Positions 35,216-43,463 of a DNA stretch of 64,000 nucleotides are shown here, piece after piece. Made by a program: the position numbers and the translations under genes. The DNA lies in NCBI GenBank assembly GCA_002418205.1, contig DIDP01000011.1, positions 62,001 to 126,000 on the forward strand, read 5' to 3'. The notes below the pieces were generated by a model. That model had not been told where the DNA came from and did no database searches. It was given only the letters and a program-made list of their open reading frames with translations. Each line of letters starts with the position of its first letter. Positions within the stretch are counted from its first letter, which is position 1. This DNA comes from Anaerolineales bacterium UBA5797 (GTDB lineage: Bacteria > Chloroflexota > Anaerolineae > Anaerolineales > Villigracilaceae).

Positions 35216-35243
35216 CTGCAGATAAAGATAAAGGAGTAATACT

Positions 35244-36737
35244 ATGTGTGGGATCGCTGGGGTCTTTCAAGGACCAGCAAGACAGATTGTCAAAACAATG
35301 GTAAAAAGCATAGCGCACCGCGGACCGGACGGTCAGGGTGTGACGGAGATCCAAAATGGAACGCTGGGGCATACCCGTCTCGCCATTCTGGATGTGGAGC
35401 GGGGGCACCAGCCGATGGATTTTCAGGAAACATCCATCGTCTTCAACGGTGAGATCTACAACTACAGGGAATTGAAGCGCAAGTATCTTCCCGATCTGCA
35501 TGTAAAAACGCATTCAGACACGGAAGTATTGATCCATCTGTATCGCAAGATGGGGCCAAAATGTGTGAAACTGCTGGATGGCATGTTCGCCTTTGCCATT
35601 CTGCATAAGGGCGAGTTCTTCCTGGCGCGCGATCCCATCGGCATCAAGCCGTTGTATTACGGGAAAAGCGCCAATGGTGGACAAATCCATTTTGCCTCCG
35701 AGATCAAGGCGCTGGTGGGGCAGGTGGCGGAGATCAGGGAATTTCCCGCGGGCTACTGGTATCACTCGCGGCGCGGCTGGCATAACTATTACCAGCTTGA
35801 AAAAACGATCCACCCGTTCGATGGCGCCGAGCTCGATGCGCTGCCGGTCATCAAGTCCATGTTGCGAAGCGCCGTGTACAAACGCCTGCTGGCGGATGTG
35901 CCTGTGGGCGTCAGCCTGAGCGGCGGGCTGGACAGCAGCATCGTCACAACGCTTGCGCGCGAAGAGACCGAGCAACTGCATTCCTTTGCGGTCGGCGTGG
36001 AGGGGAGTCCCGATCTTGAGGCGGCGCGGCAGATGTCCCGTCATCTTGATACGGTCCATCACGAGTATGTTTATTCCACGCAGGATATGGTCGAGGCGTT
36101 GCCGCATGTCCTGTATCATCTCGAGTCGTTCGACCCGGCGTTGGTACGGAGCGCCATCCCGAATTACTTCCTGGCGAAACTTGCCTCCCAATATGTCAAG
36201 GTCATTCTCACGGGCGAAGGTGCGGACGAGATCTTTGCAGGCTACGATTATCTTGCGCGCTACGAAACGCCCGATGACTTGCAGGATGAGATGATCCACA
36301 TCACCAAAGCCCTGCACAACACCAACCTACAGCGCGCCGACCGGATGTCGATGGCGTTCGGATTGGAGGCCCGCGTCCCCTTCCTGGACGTGAAATCTGT
36401 TTCGCTTGCGATGGGCATTCCCGCCGACTGGAAACTGCACCACACCAGGACCCCCAAAGCCCTGCTGCGCCAGTCCTTTGCAGAGGATCTGCCTCTGGAG
36501 ATCGTCAACCGCCCCAAGGCAAAATTCTCGAAAGGCGCGGGTTCGTCCGAGTTGATCGCGCAGGAGGCTGTTGAAAAAATAACGGATCAGGAGTTTGCCT
36601 CCGAACGCGACCGCCTGAAAAAAGACTGGGACCATAACCTGCAAAACAAGGAGGCGCTTTATTACTATCGCATCCTGCGCGAATATTACGACGACGGGTG
36701 GATCCTGCCCAACATGGGAAAAAGCAGGAGTTTATAA
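35244..36737 (+). CDS. asnB: Asparagine synthetase (glutamine-hydrolysing)
   Basis: Amidates aspartate, or a related acid, with ammonia taken from glutamine. The 497-residue protein starts MCGIAGVF, so Cys2 becomes the glutaminase nucleophile, with HRGPDG and FNGEIYN; the synthetase half has the PP-loop SLSGGLDSSIVTTLA (about 224-236), LTGEGADEIFAGYDYL and GLEARVPFLD. It is shorter than E. coli AsnB (554 residues) but all motifs are intact. The start has AAGGAG 7 bp upstream. Because it follows the opine-dehydrogenase-like gene, a special substrate is possible; a general role in asparagine making is the simplest reading. Confidence 0.9.
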   Translation: MCGIAGVFQGPARQIVKTMVKSIAHRGPDGQGVTEIQNGTLGHTRLAILDVERGHQPMDFQETSIVFNGEIYNYRELKRKYLPDLHVKTHSDTEVLIHLYRKMGPKCVKLLDGMFAFAILHKGEFFLARDPIGIKPLYYGKSANGGQIHFASEIKALVGQVAEIREFPAGYWYHSRRGWHNYYQLEKTIHPFDGAELDALPVIKSMLRSAVYKRLLADVPVGVSLSGGLDSSIVTTLAREETEQLHSFAVGVEGSPDLEAARQMSRHLDTVHHEYVYSTQDMVEALPHVLYHLESFDPALVRSAIPNYFLAKLASQYVKVILTGEGADEIFAGYDYLARYETPDDLQDEMIHITKALHNTNLQRADRMSMAFGLEARVPFLDVKSVSLAMGIPADWKLHHTRTPKALLRQSFAEDLPLEIVNRPKAKFSKGAGSSELIAQEAVEKITDQEFASERDRLKKDWDHNLQNKEALYYYRILREYYDDGWILPNMGKSRSL

Positions 36738-36742
36738 TTGCC

Positions 36743-37321
36743 ATGATGGAAACATTTGACTGGTATGCCTGGGTCATTCTGCCGTTGATCGTTTTCCTGG
36801 CGCGCGTCACGGACGTGACCTTGGGGACCATGCGCATCATCTTTCTCTCGCGCGGCAAGAAGGTCATCGCGCCGCTGCTGGGCTTTGTGGAAGTGTTCAT
36901 CTGGATCACCGTGGTCTCACAGATCGTGGGAGGCGCCAAGAACAATCTGCTTGCCTATTTTGCCTATGCACTCGGTTTCGCGGTCGGCAACTATTTCGGC
37001 ATGGTGATCGAGGACAAACTCGCCATCGGGACTTTGGTGGTGCGGGCTTTCCTTTCCAAGGATGGTCCTATGCTTGTGAAGAACCTGCACGAAAAAGGAT
37101 ATGGAGTCACATACGTGAATGGGCATGGCGCCAACGGTCCGGTCCAGGTGATTTACACGATCGTGATGCGCAGGGAACTGCCTGATGTGGTGGGTGTCAT
37201 TCAGGAAACCCATCCAAAGGTGTTTTTTACGGTGGAGGAATTGCGTTCAGTGCAGCAGGGCGTCTTCCCGGTGCGCCCGGCTCGGATCCAGGCTGAATTG
37301 TTCGGGAAAAAATTAAAATAG
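36743..37321 (+). CDS. DUF2179/DUF5698 family membrane protein
   Basis: A 192-residue protein. Three hydrophobic helices (WVILPLIVFLARVTDVTLGTMRIIFL, APLLGFVEVFIWITVVSQIVG, LLAYFAYALGFAVGNYFG) are followed by a soluble DUF2179-type alpha/beta domain from about residue 100 (VVRAFLSKDGPMLVKNLHEKGYGVTYVNGHG, IVMRRELPDVVGVIQETHPKVFFTVEEL). Function of this family is unknown. AGGAG lies 11 bp before the start, and the gene follows asnB by 5 bp. Confidence 0.85.
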   Translation: MMETFDWYAWVILPLIVFLARVTDVTLGTMRIIFLSRGKKVIAPLLGFVEVFIWITVVSQIVGGAKNNLLAYFAYALGFAVGNYFGMVIEDKLAIGTLVVRAFLSKDGPMLVKNLHEKGYGVTYVNGHGANGPVQVIYTIVMRRELPDVVGVIQETHPKVFFTVEELRSVQQGVFPVRPARIQAELFGKKLK

Positions 37322-37420
37322 AATTCAATGGGAAGGATGCGGTTTTTTCAAGCCATGCCTTATGATCCGGAAGATGCAGTGTCCATTCTCATGCCTCATG
37401 CGATTCGATAGAGAGAAGAG

Positions 37421-39322
37421 TTGATCGGCGAAAGCATTATCATTATCGAAGAGATCATTATTGGGTTGCTGTTGATCGCGTCGGTGGTCGCCATCACGGC
37501 GCGTCAATTGCGGCTTCCCTATACTGTGGGGCTTGTTCTCATTGGTCTTGCGTTGACCTTTCTCACTGCCACTGAAGTGAATATTTCCCCCCAGATCATT
37601 CTGGCGTTATTGGTCCCACCGTTGGTATTCGAAGCTGCGTTCCATATTCGCCTGGATGACCTGCGGCGGGATTTCTGGCTGATCCTTACTTTGGCTGTCC
37701 CCGGTGTGATCATCACCACGCTGCTCGTCGGAGTGGTGGTTGCCTGGGGAACGGGTCTGGCTCTTTCTGCCGCCCTGGTGTTCGGCGCATTGATCTCGGC
37801 AACGGACCCGGTCTCCGTTGTGGCGCTGTTCCGTCGTTTGGGTGTGCCGCGCCGTGTGCAATTGTTGCTGGAGGGGGAAAGTCTTTTCAATGATGGTACC
37901 GCCATTGTCATGTTCAGCATCATGCTGGGCATCGCCTCTGCCGGGACCTTTGATTTTGTCAGCGGCTTACGCGATTTCATCCGGATTGCCGGAGGCGGGG
38001 TGTTGATCGGTGTTGCGTTGGGAACATTGATCTCGCAGTTCATCAACCGCATTGATGATCCACTTGTTGAAACGACCCTGACCACTGTCCTTGCGTTCGG
38101 CTCCTACCTGATCGCTGAATCTTTGGGCGTGAGCGGTGTGCTGGCTGTGGTCGCAGCGGGGATCGTGAATGGGAATGTGGACCCAGCCGGAATGTCCGCA
38201 ACGACGCGTGTTGTCGTATTTAATTTCTGGGAATATGCGGCATTTCTCGCCAACTCGCTGGTCTTTCTGTTGATCGGCTTATCCACGGATGTAAAGGTGA
38301 TGGTTGCAAACTGGCAGGCCATTGTCTGGGCGGTGATCGCGGTGGTGACTGCGCGTGCTGTGAGCATCTATGGTTTTTCGTCGTTCAATAGGGACATTTC
38401 GCTCAAATGGAAACATGTGCTGTTTTGGGGTGGTCTGCGCGGAGCCATTGCACTGGCGCTTGCATTGAGCCTCCCGGAAACGGGGCCGCTGGTGGCTGAC
38501 CGTGGAAGTCTGCAAGCCATGGCGTTCGGTCTGGTATTGTTCAGTTTGCTGGTGCAGGGTTCCTCCGCCGATTGGTTCGTGAGGCGTCTCAAACTGGTGG
38601 AGCGTTCGAATGTGCAGGAGGAATATGAACGCCGGCATGCGCGCTTTGTGGCCGGGCGTGCCGCTCAGGATTACATCCGCCGCATGAGCCAGCAGGGGGT
38701 CATTTCAGAACATACATGGCAGCGACTCGCCCCTCTGCTTGAGAAAAGAACCGCGGGTCTGGCTGAGGCGGTCAAGGAGGTGGTCACATCCGACCCGATG
38801 GTGGAGGCGGAGGAACTCGATACGGCGCGGCGCGAATCGTTGCGTGCCCAACGCGCGGCCCTGACCGGTCTGTTGCGGGATGGCGTGATCTCGGAAGAGA
38901 TCTACTCCCAATTGGTGGGTGAGGTGGATTCGGCGTTGACGACTGACCATACCGTCTGGCCCGGATTGGATCACTCCGGTATCCGGCCGCGCTTGAAACT
39001 GGACCGTTTGATGACGGTCTTCGTTCAGGAACAGGATGCAGAAAATGCTGTGCAGGCACTGACAAAACTTGGGGTGTCGGTCACACGTTTGCCGAGCAGG
39101 GGAGGCTTTCTCAGGAGGGGCAATATCACTCTGATGATCGGTCTGCCGGCCGCCATGGTGGATACGGTTGTGCGTGCCATCAAGAATAGCTGCAGGTGGC
39201 GTGTTGAATATGTGAACACCTTTTTGCCCACCTCCAACCTGCCAATGCCCAGACCCATTGAAGTAAAGATCGGTGGCGCAACTGTGTTTGTGTTCGAGGT
39301 TGAAAAATTTGTGGAGTTCTAG
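37421..39322 (+). CDS. NhaP-type Na+(K+)/H+ antiporter fused to a PstA-like c-di-AMP receptor domain
   Basis: A 633-residue protein. Residues 1-400 form the CPA1 antiporter with about 12 helices and its signature segments SATDPVSVVAL (about 126) and LEGESLFNDGTAIVMFS (about 150). A helical linker follows (about 400-525), and residues 529-633 are a full PstA/DarA (DUF970, PII-like) domain: LMTVFVQEQDAENAVQAL, SRGGFLRRGNITLMIG and IGGATVFVFEVEKF, closely matching the stand-alone proteins encoded at 42747 and 43098. There is no RCK/TrkA domain. The start is TTG at 37421, the first possible one after an in-frame stop at 37409. Export of Na+ or K+ gated by c-di-AMP is the natural reading, but that is inference. 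Confidence 0.9.
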   Translation: MIGESIIIIEEIIIGLLLIASVVAITARQLRLPYTVGLVLIGLALTFLTATEVNISPQIILALLVPPLVFEAAFHIRLDDLRRDFWLILTLAVPGVIITTLLVGVVVAWGTGLALSAALVFGALISATDPVSVVALFRRLGVPRRVQLLLEGESLFNDGTAIVMFSIMLGIASAGTFDFVSGLRDFIRIAGGGVLIGVALGTLISQFINRIDDPLVETTLTTVLAFGSYLIAESLGVSGVLAVVAAGIVNGNVDPAGMSATTRVVVFNFWEYAAFLANSLVFLLIGLSTDVKVMVANWQAIVWAVIAVVTARAVSIYGFSSFNRDISLKWKHVLFWGGLRGAIALALALSLPETGPLVADRGSLQAMAFGLVLFSLLVQGSSADWFVRRLKLVERSNVQEEYERRHARFVAGRAAQDYIRRMSQQGVISEHTWQRLAPLLEKRTAGLAEAVKEVVTSDPMVEAEELDTARRESLRAQRAALTGLLRDGVISEEIYSQLVGEVDSALTTDHTVWPGLDHSGIRPRLKLDRLMTVFVQEQDAENAVQALTKLGVSVTRLPSRGGFLRRGNITLMIGLPAAMVDTVVRAIKNSCRWRVEYVNTFLPTSNLPMPRPIEVKIGGATVFVFEVEKFVEF

Positions 39323-39337
39323 GAGACCCGGAACAAG

Positions 39338-39799
39338 ATGAATATATCCGATTGCATGAAACGAAATGTGGTATCCATCCCTGAAACGGCTTCGATACGG
39401 GAGGCTGCGGCCGTCATTGTGAAGAAACACATTGGGTTGTTGCCGATCGTGGATGGCAATGACAGGCTGATCGGTGTTGTGGGACTGCGCGACCTCTTGA
39501 ACCTTGAACTGCCGGACTTTGTACGATTCATCGACGATCTCGATTTTGTCCATGACTTTGGGGCAGTGGAAACCACCCGCCCATCTGCTGAGATGTTGGA
39601 TACCCCTGTAAAAACCCTGATGAAGGATGCCTATACTGTCGAAGAAGGGTGCGGGCTGTTGCGAGCCTATGCCCTGATGCTGCAATACAACCTGCATGAC
39701 ATGCCGGTCGTTTCGAAGGATGGGAAATTGATCGGCATCGCATCACGCGTGGATATTGGCACTTCCATCCTGTCAGCCTGGGACAAGGTGGCCAAATGA
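39338..39799 (+). CDS. Two-CBS-domain protein
   Basis: A 153-residue protein made of two CBS motifs: SDCMKRNVVSIPETASIREAAAVIVKKHIGLLPIVDGNDRLIGVVGLRDL, and VKTLMKDAYTVEEGCGLLRAYALMLQYNLHDMPVVSKDGKLIGIASRVD. Such pairs bind adenine nucleotides and sense ATP/AMP or, in some K+ carriers, c-di-AMP. It lies 15 bp after the antiporter fusion and overlaps the next transporter gene by 4 bp (ATGA), so it probably regulates one of these carriers. The start is an ATG preceded by AGGAGACCCGG. Confidence 0.88.
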   Translation: MNISDCMKRNVVSIPETASIREAAAVIVKKHIGLLPIVDGNDRLIGVVGLRDLLNLELPDFVRFIDDLDFVHDFGAVETTRPSAEMLDTPVKTLMKDAYTVEEGCGLLRAYALMLQYNLHDMPVVSKDGKLIGIASRVDIGTSILSAWDKVAK

Positions 39800-41082
39800 A
39801 CCTTGTCGCCATTTTGACGGTTCTGATATTTGTCTCAAGCCTTGTTCTGATCTTTACCGAGCGCATCAACCGTACCATTGTTGCGTTTGCAGGGGCATGT
39901 TTGATGATCGGGGTTGGGGAAGCCTTCCAGTTTTATAAGATGCATTCCGCCGTGGAGGCCATAGACTTTGAAACGCTCGGTCTGTTGATGGGCATGATGA
40001 TCCTGGTCGCGATGCTGGAACCGACCGGTTTCTTTCAATATCTTGCCGTACTTGCAGCCCGCGCATCCAGGGGGCGACCTGTGCGGTTGTTCGTGTTGTT
40101 GGGTAGCGTAACGACGGTCCTTTCGATGTTCCTCGATAATGTGACCACCGTCGTTCTGATCGCGCCGGTCACATTGTTGATCAGTGAGATCCTGGGTGTG
40201 AGCGCCATTCCCTACCTTGTGGCGGAGGCGATCTTGTCAAATACGGGCGGTGTGGCGACCCTGGTCGGAGACCCTCCCAATGTGCTGATCGGCTCTGCGG
40301 CAGGATTCTCGTTCACCGATTTTCTCGTCCATTCTCTGCCCATTGTTGCGGTGACATGGTTCGGAGCGTTGTTTTTGTTGCGTCACCTGTTCATGAGGGA
40401 ATTGTCCATGCCGCCAAGCAGTGCCGAGGCGGTGATGAAACTGGACCCTGTACAGTCCCTCAATGAACCGGAGAAGGCGAAGAAGATCTTGGTCGTGTTG
40501 GGTGTTGCAATCCTGTTGTTCTTTGTCCATCATTTGCTGCATGTCGAACCGGCGTTTGTTGCATTGGGCGCGGCGGCGGTTGCCATGATGTGGATCCAGC
40601 CGGATATCCATGAAACATTGAGGAAGGTGGAATGGAGTGTTCTCGTTTTCTTCGGCGCGTTGTTTGTGATGGTTGGCGGGTTGGAAAAAGCCGGGGTTTT
40701 GGAATCAATCGTCGGTTTGTTCCGGGGCGAGGAAAGTGTTCATCCTGTTTTGTTCGGTGTCATCATCATCTGGGCGGTTGCCATCCTGTCGGCAGTGGTG
40801 GATAACATCCCGATCACGATCGCTTTGATTCCCATCATTCAGGGGGTGGGCGCAACGGGCATCAACATTGCCCCTCTCTGGTGGGCGCTCGCCTTCGGCG
40901 CGGGGTTCGGCGGGAATGGGACGATCATCGGCTCCACTGCCAACATCATTGTGACGGCGCTTTCTGAAAAGACCCGTACCCCCATCACCTCCGGCTTGTG
41001 GATTCGCCGCGGACTGCCGGTCATGCTCCTGACCTGTGCCATTGCCAGCATCATGTATGTGGCTCTGTATTCGACCTTTTAA
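39796..41082 (+). CDS. ArsB/NhaD-type ion transporter (IT superfamily)
   Basis: A 428-residue membrane protein of about 11 helices. The conserved block VTTVLSMFLDNVTTVVLIAPVTLLI, followed by EAILSNTGGVATLVGDPPNVLIGS, and the matching second half SAVVDNIPITIALIPIIQG with AFGAGFGGNGTIIGSTANIIV mark the ArsB/NhaD/P-protein group, which exports Na+ against H+ or moves anions. The two-fold repeat of the fold is visible. It is translationally coupled to the CBS gene. Arsenite export is unlikely as no ars genes are near; Na+/H+ exchange fits its neighbours. Confidence 0.88.
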   Translation: MNLVAILTVLIFVSSLVLIFTERINRTIVAFAGACLMIGVGEAFQFYKMHSAVEAIDFETLGLLMGMMILVAMLEPTGFFQYLAVLAARASRGRPVRLFVLLGSVTTVLSMFLDNVTTVVLIAPVTLLISEILGVSAIPYLVAEAILSNTGGVATLVGDPPNVLIGSAAGFSFTDFLVHSLPIVAVTWFGALFLLRHLFMRELSMPPSSAEAVMKLDPVQSLNEPEKAKKILVVLGVAILLFFVHHLLHVEPAFVALGAAAVAMMWIQPDIHETLRKVEWSVLVFFGALFVMVGGLEKAGVLESIVGLFRGEESVHPVLFGVIIIWAVAILSAVVDNIPITIALIPIIQGVGATGINIAPLWWALAFGAGFGGNGTIIGSTANIIVTALSEKTRTPITSGLWIRRGLPVMLLTCAIASIMYVALYSTF

Positions 41083-41104
41083 GGCGTGGATTAGGTTATG
41101 AGGG

Positions 41105-41110
41105 TATACT
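41105..41110 (+). promoter_or_regulatory. Possible internal promoter (-10 box) before the Kef-type gene
   Basis: GGGTATACT followed by CCTGAAAATTTC and the ATG at 41123. No Shine-Dalgarno sequence is present, so a very short leader is likely; it may let the second half of the cluster be made separately. Confidence 0.4.
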
Positions 41111-41122
41111 CCTGAAAATTTC

Positions 41123-42388
41123 ATGACCACATTTCTGCAACTTGCCTTCCTGATCTCCATCATCCTGATCTCTGCGAAACTTGCAGGCTATCTCAGCGTG
41201 CGGCTGGGACAGCCGTCAGTGCTCGGCGAATTGATCGTGGGCATTCTGCTCGGTCCATCGTTGATCAATTTGCTCGATCTGCCTTTCATCGAACACAGCA
41301 TGGTGGAGACCATGGCTGAATTTGCGGAGCTGGGCGTGCTGTTGCTCATGTTCATCGCCGGGCTCGAACTTCACTTTGGCGAGATGCGCCAGAATTTGCG
41401 CGTGGCGGCTTCGGCGGGTTTTTTGGGCGTGCTGTTCCCGATCTTGCTGGGCTGGGGCGCGGGGCTGCTCTTTGGCATGGATCAGACCACGTCCCTTTTT
41501 CTTGGTCTGACACTGGGCGCCACGAGCGTGAGCATTTCGGCGCAGACCCTGATCGAATTGAAGGTCCTGCGCAGCCGCGTTGGGTTGAGTCTGCTGGGTG
41601 CCGCGGTCTTCGATGATATTTTGATCATTTTGTTCCTGTCTGTATTCCTGGCGGTTCAGGCGGGCGGCGAGAACTCGCCGGGCATCCTGATGATCGTGGT
41701 GCGGATGCTGCTGTTTATTTTGCTCTCGATCCTGTTCGGATTGAAGGTGCTGCCCTGGATCATCCGCAGGATCGCGCGTCTGCCCATCAGTCAGGGCTTG
41801 TTGACCGTCTCGCTTGTGATCATGTTCGTCTATGGGATCGCGGCGGAGGTCTTCGGCGGCATGGCGGCGATCACAGGCGCCTTCCTTGCCGGTTTGATGC
41901 TGGGACGCTGCCCCGAAAAGGAACGCATCGAATCCGGGGCACACGCACTGGCTTACAGCCTGTTCGTGCCGATCTTCTTCGTCAATATTGGGTTATCCAT
42001 CAACCTGCGGGAATTCAGGCTGGAGGCCCTGTTGATGACGCTGGTCATCATCCTTGTGGCTGTGGCGGGCAAGTGGCTGGGGGCGGGCTGGGGCGCCCGG
42101 CTTGGCGGGCTTGCAAGCCTGGAAGCCGCTCAACTCGGTGCGGGCATGATCTCGCGCGGCGAGGTGGGGTTGATCGTGGCGGACGTAGGCATCAGGGAGG
42201 GAATGATCCTCGACAGCGAATTCTCCGCCATCGTGATGATGGTGCTGATTACAACGTTGATCACGCCGCCCATCCTTCGCGCCCTGTTTGCGCGGAGGAA
42301 AGCCGAAGCTGGGATAAAACCGTCTGGCGCCGCGCTGGCTGAACCCCGGCCCGAGGCGTCAACCAATCAAACGGAGGAGGCAGACTGA
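41123..42388 (+). CDS. Kef-type CPA2 cation/proton antiporter
   Basis: A 421-residue protein of about 12 helices, with KLAGYLSVRLGQPSVLGELIVGILLGPSLI, LGVLLLMFIAGLELHFGEMRQNL, and ALGAAVFDDILIILFLSVFL, features of the CPA2 (KefB/KefC, NapA) family. The tail is short and Pro-rich; there is no RCK/TrkA nucleotide-binding domain, so regulation would have to come in trans. It ends at the start of a P-II-like gene (TGATG overlap). Confidence 0.9.
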   Translation: MTTFLQLAFLISIILISAKLAGYLSVRLGQPSVLGELIVGILLGPSLINLLDLPFIEHSMVETMAEFAELGVLLLMFIAGLELHFGEMRQNLRVAASAGFLGVLFPILLGWGAGLLFGMDQTTSLFLGLTLGATSVSISAQTLIELKVLRSRVGLSLLGAAVFDDILIILFLSVFLAVQAGGENSPGILMIVVRMLLFILLSILFGLKVLPWIIRRIARLPISQGLLTVSLVIMFVYGIAAEVFGGMAAITGAFLAGLMLGRCPEKERIESGAHALAYSLFVPIFFVNIGLSINLREFRLEALLMTLVIILVAVAGKWLGAGWGARLGGLASLEAAQLGAGMISRGEVGLIVADVGIREGMILDSEFSAIVMMVLITTLITPPILRALFARRKAEAGIKPSGAALAEPRPEASTNQTEEAD

Positions 42389-42750
42389 TGTATTTCATTC
42401 TGTTTATCATGCATAATCCCGACCTGCTCGAAGAGCTGATCCGGGAATGGGAGGCGGCGGGTGTCCAGCGCGCGACCGTTCTGTTCAGCACCGGCATGCG
42501 CAGGCTGCGTCAGGAGGAGGGGTTGCGCGACGATATCCCCCTGATGCCCTCCCTTGAGACCTTTTATCAAATGTCGCAGACCTTCAGCCGGACGATCTTT
42601 ACAACCGCCAAGGATGAGTCTATGATAGATGAGATTCTTGCCGCGACCCAGCGTGTGGTGGGCAACCTGAACGACCATGAGACCGGCGTCTTCATGGTCT
42701 TCCCCATGGTGCGTGCATACGGTCTGGAGAAAGGAAACGATACGAAATGA
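42388..42750 (+). CDS. P-II-like regulatory protein
   Basis: A 120-residue cytoplasmic protein: YFILFIMHNPDLLEELIREWEAAGVQRATVLFSTGMRRL, LRDDIPLMPSLETFY and TGVFMVFPMVRAYGL. Alternation of strands and helices and the valley-like loop suggest a ferredoxin-like PII fold, with its own signature. It is made in the same reading run as the antiporter and a PstA-like protein (overlaps of 1 and 4 bp), so it probably docks on a transporter. The ligand is unknown. Confidence 0.7.
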   Translation: MYFILFIMHNPDLLEELIREWEAAGVQRATVLFSTGMRRLRQEEGLRDDIPLMPSLETFYQMSQTFSRTIFTTAKDESMIDEILAATQRVVGNLNDHETGVFMVFPMVRAYGLEKGNDTK

Positions 42751-43082
42751 ACGAACCGATCCATTTGTTGATGCTTGCTGTCGTTCAGGACCAGGACCGG
42801 GACGAGGCGACCCGCGCGCTCGAGGAGGGCGGTTTCCCTGTCGTTTACCTGTTCAGTGCAGGCGGCTTCCTCGGACGCCGCAATGCGACCCTCTTGATCG
42901 GATTGCGCCAGGGCAGGGAGGAGGAGGTGCTCAACGTATTGCGGGATAAATGCCGCGAACACATCGAATACCTGACCCTGCCGTTGGAAGGCTCGCCTCT
43001 GCCCATGCCGACGCCTGTTCCCGTTACCGTGGGCGGCGCGACCGTCTTTGCCCTGCCCGTTGAACAATTCGAAGAAATTTAG
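42747..43082 (+). CDS. PstA/DarA-like cyclic-di-AMP receptor
   Basis: A 111-residue protein that lines up with Staphylococcus PstA and Bacillus DarA over its whole length: MLAVVQDQDRDEATRALEEGGFPVVYLFSAGGFLGRRNATLLIGL and VTVGGATVFALPVEQFEEI. In that family the GGFL turn and the GGATVF strand build the trimer's nucleotide pocket for c-di-AMP. It overlaps the previous gene by 4 bp. It closely resembles the C-terminal domain of the NhaP fusion upstream. Confidence 0.9.
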   Translation: MNEPIHLLMLAVVQDQDRDEATRALEEGGFPVVYLFSAGGFLGRRNATLLIGLRQGREEEVLNVLRDKCREHIEYLTLPLEGSPLPMPTPVPVTVGGATVFALPVEQFEEI

Positions 43083-43097
43083 TATGGAGTGTGCATC

Positions 43098-43361
43098 ATG
43101 AAAATGGTCATCCTTATCCTGAAGGACAGCGACGCGGACGATGTCACCCAGGCGCTCACCGCGGATAAATTCCGCGTTACGCGCGTCGCATCCACCGGCG
43201 GATTCCTGCGGAGCGGCGTTGTCACGCTCCTGCTCGGCGTGCGGGATGAACGCGTCGAGATCGCCCTGGACCTGATCCGCGCCAAATTGCCGCCCCTGCC
43301 AACAGGCGAGAAACGCGCCACATTGTTCGTCGTGCCGGTGGAACGGTTCGAACAGGTGTGA
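43098..43361 (+). CDS. Second, shorter PstA/DarA-like cyclic-di-AMP receptor
   Basis: An 87-residue relative of the preceding protein: MVILILKDSDADDVTQALTADKFRVTRVASTGGFLRSGVVTLLLGV and ATLFVVPVERFEQV. The TGGFLRSG turn is the best match in the window to PstA's TGGFLRAG. The loop between the two halves is about 20 residues shorter than in PstA and the VEVGG part is reduced. The ATG at 43098 has GGAG 8 bp upstream. It is the last gene before a strong terminator. Confidence 0.88.
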   Translation: MKMVILILKDSDADDVTQALTADKFRVTRVASTGGFLRSGVVTLLLGVRDERVEIALDLIRAKLPPLPTGEKRATLFVVPVERFEQV

Positions 43362-43396
43362 GCGGGAACAAAACCCGTCATCGAACTGTCTGAATG

Positions 43397-43438
43397 TACG
43401 GAGACACGAGGAAACACTCTTCGGCGTCTCCGTATTTT
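43397..43438 (+). terminator. Terminator of the ion-transport/PstA cluster
   Basis: TACGGAGAC and GTCTCCGTA pair (9 bp) with a further partial inner stem, followed by TTTT. Confidence 0.75.
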
Positions 43439-43463
43439 GTAGTGATTACTTGTATCGAGGTTA

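Noticed and set aside
35514..36317. 267-residue open frame opposite asnB
   Set aside because: The asnB motifs are complete on the other strand; no ribosome-binding site.
38705..39697. 330-residue open frame opposite the antiporter fusion and CBS genes
   Set aside because: Composition is typical of an antisense shadow; the plus-strand genes have clear family motifs.
39796..41082. Arsenical pump ArsB
   Set aside because: The family includes NhaD-type Na+/H+ antiporters and no arsenic genes are nearby; the ion-transport context favours Na+/H+.
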